DNA from: an uncultured Prevotellaceae bacterium
Lineage (GTDB): Bacteria > Bacteroidota > Bacteroidia > Bacteroidales > Bacteroidaceae
NCBI GenBank assembly: GCA_902761605.1
Contig: CACWLC010000012.1
Location: 1-64,000 of the forward strand
DNA length: 64,000 nt
Reading direction: 5' to 3'
Shown: positions 9,347 through 17,561 of the stretch, piece after piece
Layout of the letters: each line of letters opens with the position of its first letter
Numbering within the stretch: the stretch's first letter is position 1
Notes under the pieces: model-generated
Seen by the model: the letters and a program-made list of their open reading frames with translations, nothing else
Database searches by the model: none
What the model was told of the DNA's origin: nothing
Program-made: the position numbers and the translations under genes

Positions 9347-10392
9347 CACGGCCTATGACTGGTGTAGAGCGTTATGCCTACAACATGTGTAAGGCGATGG
9401 CAGAAAATCATCTGCCATTCACCATCATCTGTCCACATAGTCCCATTCAAGAGTGCTATAATATAAGCATTCTGCCGATTATTAAATATGGATATGGAAG
9501 CTCTCACTTCTGGGAGCAATGTATCTTGCCTTTTTTCTTTATTAACAAGAAGAATTACATGATAATCTGTTTTACCGGTTTAGGGTCTATCTTTATCAGA
9601 AATAAAATAATGACCATACATGATCTCTCATTTCTTGAGAATCCAAAATGGTTCTCACGATCCTATTTCTTGTGGTACAAACTGATGACGCCCATAGCTG
9701 TCAAAACCTCTAAGCACATCATTACTGTTAGTGAGTACTCCAAACGAGAAATCATGAGATTCTACCCATTTTTAAAGAGTCAGAATATCAGTATAATTCA
9801 TAATGCAACAGACAAAAAGATTTTCTATTCTCAACCTAAGTCTTCTGCCACAACTGATTGCTTTGTATTAGCAGTATCATCTCTTGATCCTCGCAAAAAC
9901 TTCAACCGCCTTATTGAGGCATTCAGCGGAATTAGCAACTGCAAATTATATATTGTAGGGGCACGACATCACGTCTTCACCAAACAAGACAATAATTCTT
10001 GCGGACAGGATAACATATATTACCTAGGAAGAGTTACGGACGAAGAACTCGCAAGTCTTTACAACCAAGCAGTCTGTTTCATTTTCCCATCATTATACGA
10101 AGGTTTTGGACTTCCTCCTCTTGAAGCCATGTCATGTGGATGCCCTGTACTTGCATCGGACATCCCTGTTATACGTGAGGTATGTGGAGAGGCAGCTCTG
10201 TATTTTGACCCATATAATGTGAACGATATAAAATGTGCCATCACACAATATTTAAATGAATCTGACGTTATTAAAGAAAAGATGCGTCAGAAAGGCTTCT
10301 CTAACATTCTACGTTTTTCATGGGAGAATTCCGCGCAAGAATTAGCGAAGATTATTGAAGAAGTCTGGAAGAAACAAAAGGATTGCGAATGA
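9319..10392 (+). CDS. Glycosyltransferase family 4 (second copy type)
   Basis: A 357-residue GT4 enzyme related to the one just upstream. The N terminus LYINGRFLTRPMTGVERYA is typical of the mannosyltransferase-like branch, and SLYEGFGLPPLEAMSCGCPV carries the E-x7-E donor-site motif. SSLDPRKNF marks the phosphate-binding strand. The ATG at 9319 lies inside the end of the previous gene, a 28-bp overlap, and the stop overlaps the next start (ATGA at 10389-10392), so the three GT4 genes are probably translationally coupled. Confidence 0.87.
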   Translation: MLYINGRFLTRPMTGVERYAYNMCKAMAENHLPFTIICPHSPIQECYNISILPIIKYGYGSSHFWEQCILPFFFINKKNYMIICFTGLGSIFIRNKIMTIHDLSFLENPKWFSRSYFLWYKLMTPIAVKTSKHIITVSEYSKREIMRFYPFLKSQNISIIHNATDKKIFYSQPKSSATTDCFVLAVSSLDPRKNFNRLIEAFSGISNCKLYIVGARHHVFTKQDNNSCGQDNIYYLGRVTDEELASLYNQAVCFIFPSLYEGFGLPPLEAMSCGCPVLASDIPVIREVCGEAALYFDPYNVNDIKCAITQYLNESDVIKEKMRQKGFSNILRFSWENSAQELAKIIEEVWKKQKDCE

Positions 10393-11555
10393 AGAAAACT
10401 ATACTCCAGATTGCTAAATACTATTATCCCGTAGAAGGAGGTATCGAAACTGTAACAAAATACATGGCTGAGGGACTTACTGCCTTCAACAACTATGTTG
10501 TCTGTTTCAGTCAGGACGGTATCACCAGAATGGATACCGTCAACGGTGTGAAGGTCTACCGTATCGCACCCTCAATAAAGATCTCCAGTCAGGACATAGC
10601 CTTCAGCTACTATTATTATCTGAAGAAGATCATCTACGAGGTTCAGCCGGATATCATCCTGCTGCATTGTCCTAACCCCTACCTCTACCCTATCACGTCG
10701 AAGTTAACCCCTCCCGACACAAAGTTAGTGCTGCTTTGGCATTCCGACATTATAGGAAAAGGACTTATATATCATCTTACCAGCATCTTTGAGAAAAGAA
10801 TTCTCAAAAAGGCAGACCTGATATTAGCAACAAGTCCAAACTACATCCATCCCTCAAGTCCGATATACTCATACCGTGACAAGGTGAGAGTAATTCCCAA
10901 CGGTATTATAAAAAGTGACTTCCAATGGAAGTTAGGTGACGAGTCAGTCGTTGAGGATATTAGAAGGATGTATCATCACAAGAAGATTATTTTTTTTGTC
11001 GGCCGTCATGCCGCATATAAGGGCATCAACTATCTTATTGAAGCAGAGAAGTATATCAAATCAGACTGCATTATACTTATTGGCGGTAGAGGGCCAGAAA
11101 CTGAGAACCTCAAGAAATCCACCAAATCAGAAAGGATAAAGTTCGTTGGACGTATCCCTAATGAATACCTAAGGTGCTACTATTATGCTTCTGATATTTT
11201 TGCATTCACGTCCTGCACAAAGCAAGAGGCCTTCGGCATAGCACTTGCAGAAGCCATGTATTGTGGTAGTGTACCTGTAACCTTTACCATTGAAGGTTCT
11301 GGAGTAAACTGGGTATCTATTAATGGTCAAACAGGCGAAGAGGTTCCATTGGGCGATGTCAAAGCATATGCCGCAGCTATAGACAAACTCTTAAGAAAAA
11401 AGGACTTATATTACAAATACGCAAGTGCTGGCAAGGATCGAATCGTAGATATGTTTACGTCAGAGAAATCAAATATTGAGACGGATAAAGTTCTTCAAGG
11501 CCTCTACCCTGAAGACACATCGAAAAAGATGTATAAAAAAAGGAACGTAGTCTGA
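10389..11555 (+). CDS. Glycosyltransferase family 4 (third)
   Basis: A 388-residue GT-B glycosyltransferase. The N-terminal motif YYYPVEGGIETVTKYMAEGL is typical of GT4 enzymes that begin with a Gly-Gly-x-E loop. The C-terminal half has FVGRHAAYKG and TSCTKQEAFGIALAEAMYCG with the E-x7-E arrangement. The ATG at 10389 overlaps the stop of the preceding gene (ATGA). An in-frame TTG at 10383 is an unlikely start. It shares only the fold motifs with the two GT4 genes upstream, so a distinct linkage is expected. Confidence 0.87.
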   Translation: MKKTILQIAKYYYPVEGGIETVTKYMAEGLTAFNNYVVCFSQDGITRMDTVNGVKVYRIAPSIKISSQDIAFSYYYYLKKIIYEVQPDIILLHCPNPYLYPITSKLTPPDTKLVLLWHSDIIGKGLIYHLTSIFEKRILKKADLILATSPNYIHPSSPIYSYRDKVRVIPNGIIKSDFQWKLGDESVVEDIRRMYHHKKIIFFVGRHAAYKGINYLIEAEKYIKSDCIILIGGRGPETENLKKSTKSERIKFVGRIPNEYLRCYYYASDIFAFTSCTKQEAFGIALAEAMYCGSVPVTFTIEGSGVNWVSINGQTGEEVPLGDVKAYAAAIDKLLRKKDLYYKYASAGKDRIVDMFTSEKSNIETDKVLQGLYPEDTSKKMYKKRNVV

Positions 11556-11563
11556 AATTGCGT

Positions 11564-12649
11564 ATGATAATATATCTACTCGGAGCATTCATATTAAGTA
11601 CAATTTGCGGGTTTGTATTCACGCCCGCAATACTTGATTTCTGCAAACGAAAGAACCTATACGACGTTCCAAGTGTCAGAAAGGTTCATAAGGCATATGT
11701 GCCACGTCTTGGAGGCATATCTTTCATTCCAAGTATGATGACATCTTTTGTTGTCATGCTGGCATTCTTCGCATACTCCAGAGAACAGCAGATAGTGGTG
11801 AATATCTGGAGTGCAGGATTTCTGATAGGAGCGATGATATTATATATCGTAGGAATCATCGACGACCTCATTGGTTTGAATGCAAAAACGAAATTCTCCG
11901 CCCAGATAGCAAGCGCTTGTCTTCTTCCATTTGCTGGATTATATATCAATAACTTCTATGGACTGTTTAGTATTCATGAGATACCATATTATATCGGCAT
12001 CCCGCTGACAATATTCATAATCGTATTTATCGACAACGCAATAAACTTAATTGACGGCATAGATGGCCTTGCATCCGGATTATCAGTATTAGCATTGATA
12101 GGATTCTTGGCTTATTTTATACATTATGATGTCTTTATGCACTCTTATTGCATTCTGGCAGCTGGCCTTATTGGTGCGCTGATAGCCTTTATGTATTTCA
12201 ACCTTAATGGTAAAACAGAAAAGAACACCAAACTATTCATGGGTGACTCAGGAAGTCTTACACTTGGTTTTTCTTTAGGATTCCTTGCCATAAAGTGTGC
12301 TATGGATAATACAGCAATATGGCCTACGCGACCAGAAGCTATCATTGTACCTCTGTCACTTCTCTTTGTGCCCGCAGCAGATGTCGTTAGAGTGACAATA
12401 TATCGTATATGGCATCATCAGCCACTATTTAAAGCCGATAAGAATCATATACACCATAAACTGATGCAGGCTGGTATGACTCAGCATCAGGCATTAGGAA
12501 GTATTATCTTCCTGGCATTGCTAATAGATATCGTCAATTATTGTCTGTTTGCACAAATAGGAGGCACATTAACCTTACTTGTTGATATCATAATCTACAT
12601 TATTCTCAACTTTTGTGTCAATTATAAGAAGCATGAAACGTCTCTTTGA
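11564..12649 (+). CDS. WecA/MraY-like polyprenyl-phosphate HexNAc-1-P transferase
   Basis: Integral membrane enzyme that moves a sugar-1-phosphate (commonly GlcNAc-1-P) from a UDP-sugar to undecaprenyl phosphate, starting a glycan. Family landmarks are VHKAYVPRLGGI near residue 40, the Asp-Asp motif IDDLIGLNAKTKFSAQ, NAINLIDGIDGLASG, GDSGSLTLG, and the late cytoplasmic His motif KNHIHHKLM. About ten or eleven transmembrane segments are visible in roughly 361 residues, the normal size. I use ATG at 11564; an in-frame TTG at 11558 is less likely. It overlaps the next gene by 17 bp. It is the first of two adjacent priming-type transferases. Confidence 0.88.
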   Translation: MIIYLLGAFILSTICGFVFTPAILDFCKRKNLYDVPSVRKVHKAYVPRLGGISFIPSMMTSFVVMLAFFAYSREQQIVVNIWSAGFLIGAMILYIVGIIDDLIGLNAKTKFSAQIASACLLPFAGLYINNFYGLFSIHEIPYYIGIPLTIFIIVFIDNAINLIDGIDGLASGLSVLALIGFLAYFIHYDVFMHSYCILAAGLIGALIAFMYFNLNGKTEKNTKLFMGDSGSLTLGFSLGFLAIKCAMDNTAIWPTRPEAIIVPLSLLFVPAADVVRVTIYRIWHHQPLFKADKNHIHHKLMQAGMTQHQALGSIIFLALLIDIVNYCLFAQIGGTLTLLVDIIIYIILNFCVNYKKHETSL

Positions 12650-13202
12650 TATCATCATATCTGCCTTGTGCATGGTGTTGTTTTCACCTCTGATAATATC
12701 CTGCTATATTATAATCAAAATAGGAGGTGGGCCTGCGTGTTACAAGCAAGAGCGCATAGGCCTGCATGGTAAGCCGTTTTTCATTTACAAATTTCGCAGT
12801 ATGGTTGTTGATGCTGAGAAGGAAGGAGCCGAACTGCTCCAGACAGACAATGACCCAAGACTAACCAAGATCGGCAAATTTCTTCGTTCCCATCATCTTG
12901 ATGAACTACCACAATTGTGGAATGTCTTCATTGGCGATATGTCGTTTATTGGTCCCAGACCAGAGCGAAAATATTATATCGACAAGATTATGGATATTGA
13001 TCCCAGGTATGAGAAATTATATCAAATACGTCCAGGAATAACAAGTTATGCTACTCTCCACAATGGCTATACTGACACTATGGAAAAAATGTTACGTCGC
13101 CTGGAGTTGGATCTTTACTATCTTGACCACATGTCATTATGGATGGATTTAAAGATATTGGTGAAAACATTTTGGAGCATCGTCTCTGGCAGAATCTTTT
13201 AA
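12633..13202 (+). CDS. Bacterial sugar transferase (PglC/WcaJ C-terminal type)
   Basis: Monotopic phosphoglycosyl transferase that transfers a sugar-1-phosphate to undecaprenyl phosphate. Its 189 residues correspond to the minimal catalytic domain: a re-entrant hydrophobic helix (FDIIISALCMVLFSPLI), then KQERIGLHGKPFFIYKFRSM, HHLDELPQLWNVFIGDMSFI, GPRPE, and RPGITSYATLHNG. The large N-terminal membrane region of WbaP/WcaJ is absent, as in PglC. ATG at 12633 lies inside the end of the WecA-like gene; a GTG at 12615 is the alternative start. Which of the two neighbouring priming enzymes starts this polymer cannot be told from sequence. Confidence 0.9.
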   Translation: MKRLFDIIISALCMVLFSPLIISCYIIIKIGGGPACYKQERIGLHGKPFFIYKFRSMVVDAEKEGAELLQTDNDPRLTKIGKFLRSHHLDELPQLWNVFIGDMSFIGPRPERKYYIDKIMDIDPRYEKLYQIRPGITSYATLHNGYTDTMEKMLRRLELDLYYLDHMSLWMDLKILVKTFWSIVSGRIF

Positions 13203-13220
13203 TTGTAAAAAGTATGTTAT

Positions 13221-14726
13221 ATGAGATATAAATATATTCTTCCAGTTGCCTTTCTGGTGTATTCTGGAGCCATAGCAGCTCAGGACTCGCTAAAGACACA
13301 TATCAACTACGATATGACTGGCGAAGTATTTGCAGGCACAGGTGATTATAATGCCTACCAGTTGGTTACAAATCGGCATCATGCCGTAAGTACACGTTCC
13401 AACACAGCCTATTTACGGGGAGCAGTCAATATAGATCACAGTCTGGCTAAAGATCTTGTATTGTCGGGTGTTGTCGATGTAATAGCATCAGTACATGCAG
13501 ACAACAAAGTCTACCTGCAACAATGTTATGCTAATCTTTCGTATAAGTCATTCTTCATCGAGGCAGGCAGCAGAGAACAGAATCAGATTGTACGAGATAA
13601 TCTGCTCTCAATAGGTTCGTTTGTCAAAGGCACTAATGCGAAACCTATACCCCAGATACAATTAGGCACCAAAGGCTTTTGGGATTTACCATATACCAAA
13701 GGATGGGTGCAGGCAAACTTTGCTGGCGGATACGGAAAATTGCTTGATAACGATTATAAAGAAAAAACCTTTTATAAATCCCCCGACCCCAGCATCAACC
13801 CATTGTATGCTACAGGCCAGTATTATCACCAAAAGCATCTATATTTCCGCACCAATCCCACAAAGCCGTTCTTCGTACTTGTAGGAATTGAACACGTGGC
13901 AATCTTCGGAGGTACAAGCCATATTTACGAAAATGGTATACTCGTCACTAAGGAGAAATCAGCGAAGCTAAAGGACTTTTTTAATGTAATACTGCCTATA
14001 GGTGACAGAAACTATTTTGAAAACGACACACCTGAAGACTGGAGCTATGGCAATCATATAGGTGTTATGACTTATCAATTTGGCGTTAATATCGACAAGC
14101 ACCATCAGTTGCAGGCATATCTTGACAACCCCTTCGAAGACGGTTCAGGCGTACGTAAAGGTAATGGTGGAGATGGTCTCTGGGGAATACAATATAGAAA
14201 CACTTCACCAGAAAGACAATATATTCGAGGTGCTGTAATAGAGTATTTTCAGAGCACTAACCAGAGCGGACCCCTTCATTGGGATCCCAATGACTATCCA
14301 GAACCATTAAGGAGCCAGATAACAGATAAAGTTGTAGGCGACGATAATTATTATAATCACGGCTTCTACGGCAACTATTCGTATTATGGTATGACTCCGG
14401 GCATTGCACTTATAACCTCACCTATATATAATAAGAACGGAAGCCTTAGATTTCTCGACAACAGAGTTAAAGCCTGGCATATAGGCATTAATGGTGAAAT
14501 CACAGGCCGTCTTTCTTACCTCGTTAAGGGCTCGTATCGCGAAGGCTGGGGTACTTATACAAGACCTTTGGCACAAAAGCATTATTCTTTTGATGCTATG
14601 CTTCAAGGTATTTATAAGCTCGGCAATTGGGAGTTTGCCGGGGCATACGCAATAGACAAAGGCAACATATATGGCGACTGTTCTACATTTAACTTAAAAA
14701 TCGGTTATCATGGCAAGATTCTATAA
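13221..14726 (+). CDS. wzi: Capsule assembly Wzi family outer-membrane protein
   Basis: Predicted outer-membrane beta-barrel that anchors or organises capsule at the surface. The 501-residue protein has a signal peptide ending at IAAQDS. Alternating aromatic-rich strands run through its length, and conserved-looking blocks around EAGSREQ and GIEHVAIFGG are reminiscent of Wzi proteins. It comes 18 bp after the priming transferase, at the end of the biosynthetic genes, the usual place for Wzi in Bacteroidota loci. Its last 17 bp overlap the start of the small lipoprotein gene. Wzi presence argues that the product stays on the cell as capsule rather than being released. Confidence 0.8.
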   Translation: MRYKYILPVAFLVYSGAIAAQDSLKTHINYDMTGEVFAGTGDYNAYQLVTNRHHAVSTRSNTAYLRGAVNIDHSLAKDLVLSGVVDVIASVHADNKVYLQQCYANLSYKSFFIEAGSREQNQIVRDNLLSIGSFVKGTNAKPIPQIQLGTKGFWDLPYTKGWVQANFAGGYGKLLDNDYKEKTFYKSPDPSINPLYATGQYYHQKHLYFRTNPTKPFFVLVGIEHVAIFGGTSHIYENGILVTKEKSAKLKDFFNVILPIGDRNYFENDTPEDWSYGNHIGVMTYQFGVNIDKHHQLQAYLDNPFEDGSGVRKGNGGDGLWGIQYRNTSPERQYIRGAVIEYFQSTNQSGPLHWDPNDYPEPLRSQITDKVVGDDNYYNHGFYGNYSYYGMTPGIALITSPIYNKNGSLRFLDNRVKAWHIGINGEITGRLSYLVKGSYREGWGTYTRPLAQKHYSFDAMLQGIYKLGNWEFAGAYAIDKGNIYGDCSTFNLKIGYHGKIL

Positions 14727-15087
14727 ATTAATATCACTTTTTGCAATCATCCTCCTCATTTCATGTGAAGAAGGTAGAGATGCAGGCAACCTGTATGGTC
14801 AGTGGCGTATGTCTGGTAGTGACACGAAATATATCAGTTTCTCTGGTTCTATTACATCTATCAAAGATCTTTTTGAAGGCGAAGTATTCGGCAACTTCCA
14901 GCATGTTGGCGACAGCCTTTTCATACAATGCTATTCTAAAGACAAGCTGCTGTCAGATACTATCATGATAGAATCCTCATATGGTTTCAAGCCTTTCAAT
15001 AATATCCGCCTTAAGATAGAATCCATTGATAATGAAAATCTTGTAATCAGCAAGGAGGGAAAAATATGGAGCTTTTTTAAATATTGA
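14710..15087 (+). CDS. Small predicted lipoprotein of the polysaccharide operon
   Basis: I do not recognise the family. The 125-residue product has a lipoprotein signal (hydrophobic helix, then LLISC with Cys at residue 19) followed by a compact domain with GQWRMSG and alternating strands that could form a small lipocalin-like barrel. The gene starts within the last 17 bp of wzi and is followed by a strong terminator, so it is the last operon member. Coupling to wzi suggests a job in capsule attachment or assembly at the outer membrane; that is inference only. Confidence 0.7.
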   Translation: MARFYKLISLFAIILLISCEEGRDAGNLYGQWRMSGSDTKYISFSGSITSIKDLFEGEVFGNFQHVGDSLFIQCYSKDKLLSDTIMIESSYGFKPFNNIRLKIESIDNENLVISKEGKIWSFFKY

Positions 15088-15121
15088 ATTATCACCATAA
15101 TATAGCTTTAAATATAGCTTT

Positions 15122-15160
15122 AGGGATTTTCCCCGATACGTTTAGGGAAAATCCCTTTAT
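15122..15160 (+). terminator. Terminator of the polysaccharide operon
   Basis: A perfect 12-bp stem AGGGATTTTCCC (15122-15133) / GGGAAAATCCCT (15145-15156) with an 11-base loop, followed by TTATT. It lies 35 bp after the lipoprotein stop. Confidence 0.85.
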
Positions 15161-15178
15161 TATGCATCTATTTCTTCG

Positions 15179-15186
15179 TAATTTTG
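15179..15186 (+). promoter_or_regulatory. -7 element for the secreted Gly/His-rich protein gene
   Basis: TAATTTTG, about 48 bp before the start codon and just past the operon terminator. The gene is therefore probably an independent unit. Confidence 0.55.
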
Positions 15187-15234
15187 CAGTCGAAATAACA
15201 ACTGAATGTTGAACAAATAAAAAGAGATAAGATT

Positions 15235-16242
15235 ATGAAGAAGTTGATGATGACCCTGATAGCAATGCTGACAATGACAGTTTCAGCAAATGCGATGAGT
15301 TATGAGCAGGCTCGTAATGAGGCCTTGTTCCTGACTGACAAGATGGCCTATGAGCTCAACCTCACAGATGAGCAATATGAGGCTGCCTACGAGATAAACC
15401 TCGACTATCTGATGGGAGTGACAGGTCGTGCTGACGTTTTCGGCACATACTGGGAGCGCAGAAACCTGGACCTCAGCTACATCCTTCTGGACTGGCAGTG
15501 GAATGCCTATATAGCAGCCACATATTTCTATCGTCCACTCTACTGGGAAGCAGGCTACTGGCACTTCGGCATCTATCGCCGTTACCCACATCGTGACTAT
15601 TTCTACTTCGGACGTCCCCACTTCTATGCCACATATCGTGGAGGTCACGCTTGGCACGTTCATGGCGGACACGGATATTACTATGGACACAGAGAGCATT
15701 TCCGTGCACCTCACAGAACCCATTTCGGAATGCACGACCGCTGGAATCGTGGTGACTTCCGTAACCATCACAACAGCTCTACACGAGTTACTGGCAGAAA
15801 TGATCGTGGAAGATTAGAGAATAATCGTCGCGGAACATTCGTAGGTAACAGCAGAGGAGGTTATGATAGCAACCGCAGAGGAAGTTATGATAGCTACCGC
15901 CGTAATGGAGGATACGAAGGCAGCCGCAACAACCGCTCTTATGAGAACAACATGCCATCACGCAGCAACAATCACAGCGGCATGGAGCGTTCAGTACCAC
16001 AGCGTAACAGCAATGGTTCATTCGGAGGCAACCGTTCTTCAAGATCTATGGGTTCATTCGGAAGTTCCAGTCACGGCTCTTACAACTCTCGCAGTTCTGC
16101 CCCCTCTCGCAGTGGAGGTTCTTTCTCAGGTGGTGGATCACGTAGCACTATAGGCTCACACTCAGGAGGCGGTTCTCACTCTGGTGGAGGCTCACACGGT
16201 GGCAGTTCTCACAGTCACGGAAGCTTCGGAGGCCGCAGATAA
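15235..16242 (+). CDS. Secreted Gly/Ser/Arg/His-rich protein of unknown function
   Basis: Family not recognised. The signal peptide ends at VSANA (residue 20). Residues 21-105 form a structured region (YEQARNEALFLTDKMAYELN followed by LTDEQYEAAYEINLDYL), recalling LTxxQ-type periplasmic stress proteins. Residues about 95-165 are dense in Tyr, His, Phe and Arg (YYYGHREHFRAPHR). The rest, to 335, is a low-complexity tail of Gly, Ser, Arg, Asn, ending in many GGGSHSGG-like units. His clusters could bind metal and the tail could be surface exposed, but neither is shown. It has its own promoter and lies between the capsule operon and a convergent phosphatase gene, with only 8 bp between the two stops. 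Confidence 0.8.
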   Translation: MKKLMMTLIAMLTMTVSANAMSYEQARNEALFLTDKMAYELNLTDEQYEAAYEINLDYLMGVTGRADVFGTYWERRNLDLSYILLDWQWNAYIAATYFYRPLYWEAGYWHFGIYRRYPHRDYFYFGRPHFYATYRGGHAWHVHGGHGYYYGHREHFRAPHRTHFGMHDRWNRGDFRNHHNSSTRVTGRNDRGRLENNRRGTFVGNSRGGYDSNRRGSYDSYRRNGGYEGSRNNRSYENNMPSRSNNHSGMERSVPQRNSNGSFGGNRSSRSMGSFGSSSHGSYNSRSSAPSRSGGSFSGGGSRSTIGSHSGGGSHSGGGSHGGSSHSHGSFGGRR

Positions 16243-16250
16243 GCAAATAT

Positions 16251-16757
16251 TCAGAGTTCGAGTATCCTGACCTCAGCGTTGGTCATCCGCTGTACTTCGT
16301 TCATCTTTTTTCCATAATATACTGCCTGTATGGCTTTGTTCATAATGCCATGACCTACGGCAAGCACCTTCTTTTCAGGAAATGTCGCCTTGACATAAGC
16401 GATGAATTCGCGAGCCCTGGAAAGAAGGTTTTCTAATGTCTCTATGTCATCAGGCCACACCTCGCCTTTAAGATCAGGAATGTATCTGCCAGTAAAGCTT
16501 CCCCAGTCTCTCTCACGTAGCAATGGTATCTGTATCACCTCGAGATGATGGGGCTCTGCAATAATTCTGGCAGTATCTACTGAACGTCTAAGATCACTGG
16601 AGATAATTGCAGCAAATGGCTCTGAGCCCATTTGGTCTCTGACTTCCTTGGCCTGTAGGATGCCATTGTCAGTAAGCTGGCCTTGAGTCTGCCCCTGCAT
16701 TATCTGATTCACGTTATCGATGGTTTCTCCGTGTCTGACTAAGTATAAAGTGGTCAT
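16251..16757 (-). CDS. Histidine phosphatase family protein (phosphoglycerate-mutase-like)
   Basis: Cytosolic phosphatase of the RHG branch, 168 residues. LYLVRHGETIDN at the N terminus carries the phospho-accepting His and Arg, SDLRRSVDTA is the second Arg block, and the late VGHGIMNKA holds the second catalytic His. The substrate cannot be deduced (candidates include phosphosugars and alpha-ribazole phosphate). I start it at 16757, where ATG is preceded by AGGAGA; a longer reading to 16805 would run through the promoter TAATTTTG seen on this strand at 16783-16776. It converges on the Gly/His-rich gene with 8 bp between. Confidence 0.85.
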   Translation of the reverse strand: MTTLYLVRHGETIDNVNQIMQGQTQGQLTDNGILQAKEVRDQMGSEPFAAIISSDLRRSVDTARIIAEPHHLEVIQIPLLRERDWGSFTGRYIPDLKGEVWPDDIETLENLLSRAREFIAYVKATFPEKKVLAVGHGIMNKAIQAVYYGKKMNEVQRMTNAEVRILEL

Positions 16758-16775
16758 ATTCTCCTGTTTTTCCTG

Positions 16776-16783
16776 CAAAATTA
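16776..16783 (-). promoter_or_regulatory. -7 element of the histidine phosphatase gene
   Basis: TAATTTTG on the minus strand, about 19 bp before the chosen start. It supports the short form of the protein. Confidence 0.5.
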
Positions 16784-16790
16784 CATAATA

Positions 16791-16818
16791 ATTATCATTT
16801 TTCATTTATCGTTTATCA
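16791..16818. repeat. 7-bp-period tandem repeat (TTTATCA type)
   Basis: Four imperfect heptamers (ATTATCA, TTTTTCA, TTTATCG, TTTATCA) lie between two divergent promoters. The same unit in the same orientation recurs at 27497-27531. Confidence 0.7.
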
Positions 16819-16827
16819 TTTTTTTAT

Positions 16828-16835
16828 TATCTTTG
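16828..16835 (+). promoter_or_regulatory. -7 element of the DUF308 gene
   Basis: TATCTTTG, about 27 bp before the ATG at 16863. Confidence 0.5.
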
Positions 16836-16862
16836 CACCATAAAATTTAGAAATACATTAAA

Positions 16863-17561
16863 ATGAAGATATTACAGAGTTCCGTTTTCCGTGCAATATG
16901 TGCCATTGCTGTTGGTATAATGCTTGTAAAATATCCTGGTAACACTGTCACCTGGATTACTATCGCAATAGGTGTATTGTTTCTCCTTTCAGGTATCATA
17001 TCAGTTGTGGTTTACGTACACACACTCAAACAAGTGGCAAAACAAGAGGTGATGCCTGATGGAGCATACCTTACAGATGCAGAAGGGAACCGCATGACGA
17101 TCATAAAACCTACATTCCCCATCGTAGGAATAGGAAGTTTGATTCTCGGACTTCTTCTTGCCCTTACCCCCAATGTATTTGCCACAGCCCTGATGTATAT
17201 CATCGGCGGTATCCTTATATTGGGAGCCATCAATCAGTTTATGAACCTTCTTAGCGCTCGTAGCTTCGGTAAGATAGGGTTTGGATACTGGATATTCCCA
17301 TGCGTGATTCTGCTTGCTGGCATTTTCGTGATGCTCAAGCCTCTTGCTCCTGTTCAGATGGCGATGGTGGTTCTGGGATGGTGCACCCTACTCTATGGTG
17401 TTACTGAACTTATTAACGCCCTAAAGATACATAGAGAGAAGCGTAAGTTCGCAAAGGCTCAGGAGATACCTGTAGCAGAGGAGATAAAAGAAGATATCAC
17501 AGAGACGCCGAAAGACTCTGATGTAGCCGAGTTGCCTTCCGTACCCTCTTCTGAGTCTTAA
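16863..17561 (+). CDS. DUF308 (HdeD-like) membrane protein
   Basis: A 232-residue inner-membrane protein with six predicted helices arranged as paired hairpins, as in HdeD/DUF308 proteins. Characteristic stretches are RAICAIAVGIMLVKYPGNTVTW at the start, GIGSLILGLLLALTPNVF, and the MVVLGWCTLLYGVTELINAL helix. A hydrophilic Glu-rich tail (last 45 residues) follows. HdeD is linked to acid resistance in enterobacteria, but the function in Bacteroidota is not established. The gene has its own promoter. Its stop overlaps the stop of the convergent uracil-DNA-glycosylase-like gene by 4 bp. Confidence 0.8.
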   Translation: MKILQSSVFRAICAIAVGIMLVKYPGNTVTWITIAIGVLFLLSGIISVVVYVHTLKQVAKQEVMPDGAYLTDAEGNRMTIIKPTFPIVGIGSLILGLLLALTPNVFATALMYIIGGILILGAINQFMNLLSARSFGKIGFGYWIFPCVILLAGIFVMLKPLAPVQMAMVVLGWCTLLYGVTELINALKIHREKRKFAKAQEIPVAEEIKEDITETPKDSDVAELPSVPSSES

